A model generated the notes under the pieces. The model had not been told where the DNA came from, searched no databases, and was given only the letters and a program-made list of their open reading frames with translations. Of a stretch of 27,907 nt of DNA, positions 24,923 to 27,907 are shown piece after piece (position 1 is the first letter of the stretch; each line of letters begins with the position of its first letter). The stretch is from Nemertoderma westbladi. Taxonomy: Eukaryota; Xenacoelomorpha; Nemertodermatida; Nemertodermatidae. Both the position numbers and the translations under genes were made by a program. The DNA lies in contig JAUCBJ010006834.1 in assembly GCA_032718475.1 (NCBI GenBank), positions 1 to 27,907 of the forward strand, in the 5' to 3' direction.

Positions 24923-27907
24923 TCACGTTGGGGAGTCCCTAGATGTTTGAGGAATTAGGGAGGTGGTCGTGGGAAGAGTGTCTTGCCTTCCATAGTTCCC
25001 GGAGAGTTCTCTGTCTCTTTCCAGTAAACATAAACGACCAACTGGGCGATTGAGTTGTTGCGTCTCAAAGATTATGCCTGGCTTCTTGAAGTTACGCCGC
25101 ATGACGATGAGTTCTACCGAGCGTACTAAACCATCATCCGAGATGTGGGTCTCGATGATACGACCTGTCTGCCACCGTTTACGTGGGAGGTCTGGATCTA
25201 CAATAAGCACCATATCTCCGGCGCTGACGTTTTCTTGCTGCGCAAACCACTTAGTTCGAAGTTGTAGCATGGGCAGATAATGTTTCTCAAAATGGTCAGC
25301 GAAACGACGGGATAGCAACTGCATAAGTTGCCAAGTTCGACGGCAGTATTCGTCTCCGTCGGCAATCTCCGATCGTGGGAGCATGGCTACAGGTTTCTTC
25401 AGTAGGAAGTGCGCAGGTGTTAGCGCTTCCAGGGAATCGGGACTCGATGAGACTGGCATAAGCGGTCTCTCGTTGAGATAGGCAGCTATTTCCTCCATTA
25501 ACGTCCGCAAAAGTTCGTCGGTGAGATACGCGCGGCATGGCACTATAAAGTGAAATGCGGTTTTGACACTTCGAATTAATCTCTCCCAACTTCCTCCCCA
25601 CAAAGGGGCGTCGGCAGCGTTAAAGGTCCAGCTAGACGCTGTTATCCTTAGCTGGTCGTCCACCTGTCTTTGGTTCCAGTCCTTCACGTAAGCCTGTATT
25701 TCGTTGTTGGCACCTATGAAGTTCGTTCCCTTATCCGATCTCATGGTATTACTCATCCCGAAGCGAGCGATCTGTCGTCGTAAACTTAAGACGAAGCTGT
25801 TGGTAGATAGATCGTTCACCATATCGAGATGGATGGCTCTACAAGTCATGCACACGAAGATGACACACCATCTCTTGACTATAGTCCTAGCACGATATAC
25901 TTCAATAGGGCCAAATAAATCTACACCAGTATTAGTAAAAGGTGGTTCATAGAAGCTTACTCGTTCCCTAGGTAATTCTGCCTCTCGCTGTGTTAAAGGC
26001 CTACTGAATGCTTTCCTACAGGGTATGCAGTTCCTAAGAACTTGGTTCAGAGCTCTACGGGGTTTATCAAAATAATAGCGAGTTCGAATTTCGCTAAGAA
26101 CTCGTTCTCTACCAGCATGATAAAGTTTGCTGTGAACATCTACAATCATCTTGATTTGTACTTCAAGATTTCTAATGAGTATGGGGAATTTAGTGTCAAA
26201 GGATAAGGGCGCATTGGTGAGTCTTCCTCCAACACGTATTAGCCCATCTATCATTGTGCTCGAGAATCGATCCCTTAAGCACATCTGCGGATTTCTCAAC
26301 AACAGGAAATACTTTTCGGAATCCTCATAGCATTGCAGGAGTCTCAGTATCTGCTTATTGGTTTCTTCATGCTCCTGGTGACTAATTTTCTCCTTTAGAA
26401 AACGATCCGATGTCTTATATTTGGGTAAATTTTTAATAACATGAACTTGTGCAGATGTCAATGGAGCGGTATCACTAGTGGTCTTCGTCCTGGAGTAGTG
26501 ATGATGAAAACATCGTCTTAAATATGTGACGGCTTTACAGAGCCGATTCCAGGAACTGTAGTGATGCATTGCTCTCTGCAGCATGGGTGAGATTCCTTGC
26601 GAGACGTCTGGTATTCCAGATTTCCAATCTCTATCTCTAATTTCCACAACAGACTTATTTGTGTTGAGGGATTGTGGATCCGAAGCATCATTCCCGGAAG
26701 TATGTAATACAGATAGATCGATAGTCGGTTTAAATAACTTCGATTTACTCGCCCGGGTTTTAGGTTTGACTGTCTCCGCTCCCTTGGCTTGTCTAATCTC
26801 CGCCGTAGTAAGGTGAGGAGGCCATTCATCCTCTTCCTTGCTCAGGAAGTCGGGTCCAGCCAACCAGTCTGGAGTATCTATCAGTTCCTGTGGAGTTGCT
26901 CCCCGTGAGGCGATATCGGCTGGATTAATCGTACCAGGGCAATGTCTCCATTGATCTATCTTTGTGCGACTAAGAATAATAGCTACCCTGTTAGTAACAA
27001 AAACGCTGAACTGACAGACTTCATTGGTTAGATACTCCAACACGAGTAAAGCGTCGGTCCAATAAACTGTTTTCTCCAGTGGATAGTCGATTTGTTCCGT
27101 TACGTTCCGGCCGATGGCTGTAGCGTATAAAGCCGCCTTTAACTCTGCTCGAGGAACCTTTAACTTGTTGTTAATCAATGCCTTAGAGGTAACCAAGGCG
27201 ACTTTGATTCCATCCGGGGTTTCGACTCGCAGATATGCTACTATACCTATTCCCATGTCGCTGGCGTCTCCAAACACATGGAGTTGATAGGAATACGTAA
27301 GAAGAACATGGCCAAAATATGCACGGGAAATTATAAAGTTCTCGATGGCAGGTAGAGAATCTTCCCATTTCATCCATTTCTTTAACAATTCTCCCTTAAG
27401 CGGATCGTCCCATGAGTGGTTTTCAAGCCACATTTGTTGTACTAAACTCCGAGCAATCAATATAACTGGGCTTATAAATCCCAATGGGTCGAAATAAGTG
27501 CTCAGGATACTTAAACAAATCCGTTTGGTCCGAACTGGATTATCTCGCTGTTTTAACTGAAAAAACAGGATGTCTCTTTCAGTGTCCCACTTCAAGGCAA
27601 GCGTCTTGGTTTCAGGAAGATCGTCCTTTATTAAGTCTAGGTCTTTCGCTCCTCGGTCTTCTACCGGTATCGCTTCCAGAAACTCACGGGAGTTGCTGGT
27701 GAATTTCGTCAGTCGAAATCCACCTCTTTTCAAACACTCTACCGTTCCTTTCGCGACATCTATGGCTTCTTCTACTGATGGAAGGGACCTTAAATTGTCA
27801 TCCATGTATATATTCCGTTTGATGTTGTCTATCACCTCTTTTGAGAAGGAGTCTCGGTTGTCATTCGCAGTGGTTCGCACCACGGAGCAGGCGTTGGAAG
27901 GGCTTGA
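24923..27907 (-). CDS. pol: Bel/Pao retrotransposon pol (BEL3), 5' partial, apparently intact
   Basis: The frame is open to the window edge; residues below count from a GTG at 27883, which is internal and not a real start. Reverse transcriptase: YMDD at 26-29 followed by the thumb region (STYFDPLGFISPV, typical of Bel/Pao). RNase H: the acidic residues in FGDAS, AELKA, TDALL and PADIAS. The H2C2 zinc segment (VDVHSKLYHAGRERVL ... CIPCRK) leads to the integrase core with D in GVDLFGP, D in RSDKGTNF and E in GSWERLIRS. The C-terminal DUF5641-type domain (HFEKHYLPML, DDGLVRSVEL) ends near the stop. About 994 codons are visible without an internal stop and all catalytic residues I can check are present, which suggests a recent copy. 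Gag, protease and the 5' LTR lie outside. Confidence 0.94.
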   Translation of the reverse strand, partial: SSPSNACSVVRTTANDNRDSFSKEVIDNIKRNIYMDDNLRSLPSVEEAIDVAKGTVECLKRGGFRLTKFTSNSREFLEAIPVEDRGAKDLDLIKDDLPETKTLALKWDTERDILFFQLKQRDNPVRTKRICLSILSTYFDPLGFISPVILIARSLVQQMWLENHSWDDPLKGELLKKWMKWEDSLPAIENFIISRAYFGHVLLTYSYQLHVFGDASDMGIGIVAYLRVETPDGIKVALVTSKALINNKLKVPRAELKAALYATAIGRNVTEQIDYPLEKTVYWTDALLVLEYLTNEVCQFSVFVTNRVAIILSRTKIDQWRHCPGTINPADIASRGATPQELIDTPDWLAGPDFLSKEEDEWPPHLTTAEIRQAKGAETVKPKTRASKSKLFKPTIDLSVLHTSGNDASDPQSLNTNKSVVEIRDRDWKSGIPDVSQGISPMLQRAMHHYSSWNRLCKAVTYLRRCFHHHYSRTKTTSDTAPLTSAQVHVIKNLPKYKTSDRFLKEKISHQEHEETNKQILRLLQCYEDSEKYFLLLRNPQMCLRDRFSSTMIDGLIRVGGRLTNAPLSFDTKFPILIRNLEVQIKMIVDVHSKLYHAGRERVLSEIRTRYYFDKPRRALNQVLRNCIPCRKAFSRPLTQREAELPRERVSFYEPPFTNTGVDLFGPIEVYRARTIVKRWCVIFVCMTCRAIHLDMVNDLSTNSFVLSLRRQIARFGMSNTMRSDKGTNFIGANNEIQAYVKDWNQRQVDDQLRITASSWTFNAADAPLWGGSWERLIRSVKTAFHFIVPCRAYLTDELLRTLMEEIAAYLNERPLMPVSSSPDSLEALTPAHFLLKKPVAMLPRSEIADGDEYCRRTWQLMQLLSRRFADHFEKHYLPMLQLRTKWFAQQENVSAGDMVLIVDPDLPRKRWQTGRIIETHISDDGLVRSVELIVMRRNFKKPGIIFETQQLNRPVGRLCLLERDRELSGNYGRQDTLPTTTSLIPQTSRDSPT

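Overview
This is a eukaryotic, almost certainly metazoan, repeat-dominated window. No host gene could be recognised. What is legible is retrotransposon sequence: three Bel/Pao LTR-element pol genes or fragments, one intact two-ORF LINE, and several copies of two RTE-like LINE families with (TAG)n tails. There is also an unidentified non-coding repeat and one unidentified protein-coding block with in-frame stops. The family mix (Bel/Pao, RTE-like LINEs, a CR1/L2-like LINE with a protease-bearing ORF1) and the AT-rich intergenic DNA suggest a marine invertebrate, perhaps a cnidarian or similar. That assignment is inference, not proof.

Layout. 1-2018 (+): 3' part of Bel/Pao element BEL1 pol (RNase H end, integrase, C-terminal domain). 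2019-3459: non-coding, with a possible LTR of BEL1 and the LINE 5' region. 3460-8887 (+): apparently intact LINE; ORF1 carries a Ulp1-type cysteine protease domain, a coiled coil and an RRM-like C-terminus, and overlaps ORF2 (APE endonuclease plus reverse transcriptase) by 23 nt. 9124-9484 (+): 5'-truncated RTE-A fragment. 9620-15513 (-): near-full-length RTE-A LINE joined to a foreign 812-bp segment, flanked by a perfect 25-bp target-site duplication. Two 5'-truncated RTE-B copies (11597-12196 and 13168-14565, both +) sit inside it, each with its own target-site duplication. 15769-16782 (-): decayed BEL2 pol, which probably continued to the left before RTE-A inserted. 16783-17485 and 19799-20502: two copies of an unidentified GC-rich-headed repeat. 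They flank AT-rich DNA that holds a tRNA-like sequence and a strong hairpin. 21825-23273 (-): a 483-codon frame with a zinc-knuckle core, broken by UAG, UGA and UAG. 23274-24922: non-coding, with duplicated segments, probably partly the 3' LTR of BEL3. 24923-27907 (-): BEL3 pol, open to the window edge and apparently intact from reverse transcriptase to the C-terminal domain.

How the parts relate. The middle of the window (9485-16782) is a layered insertion record: BEL2, then RTE-A plus its 812-bp companion inserted into it, then two RTE-B copies inserted into RTE-A. The LINE at 3.3-9.1 kb and BEL3 look youngest because their frames are open. The items most worth following up are the zinc-knuckle frame with its in-frame stops, the Ulp1-domain LINE ORF1, and the RTE-A/812-bp chimera with its X-box-like modules.
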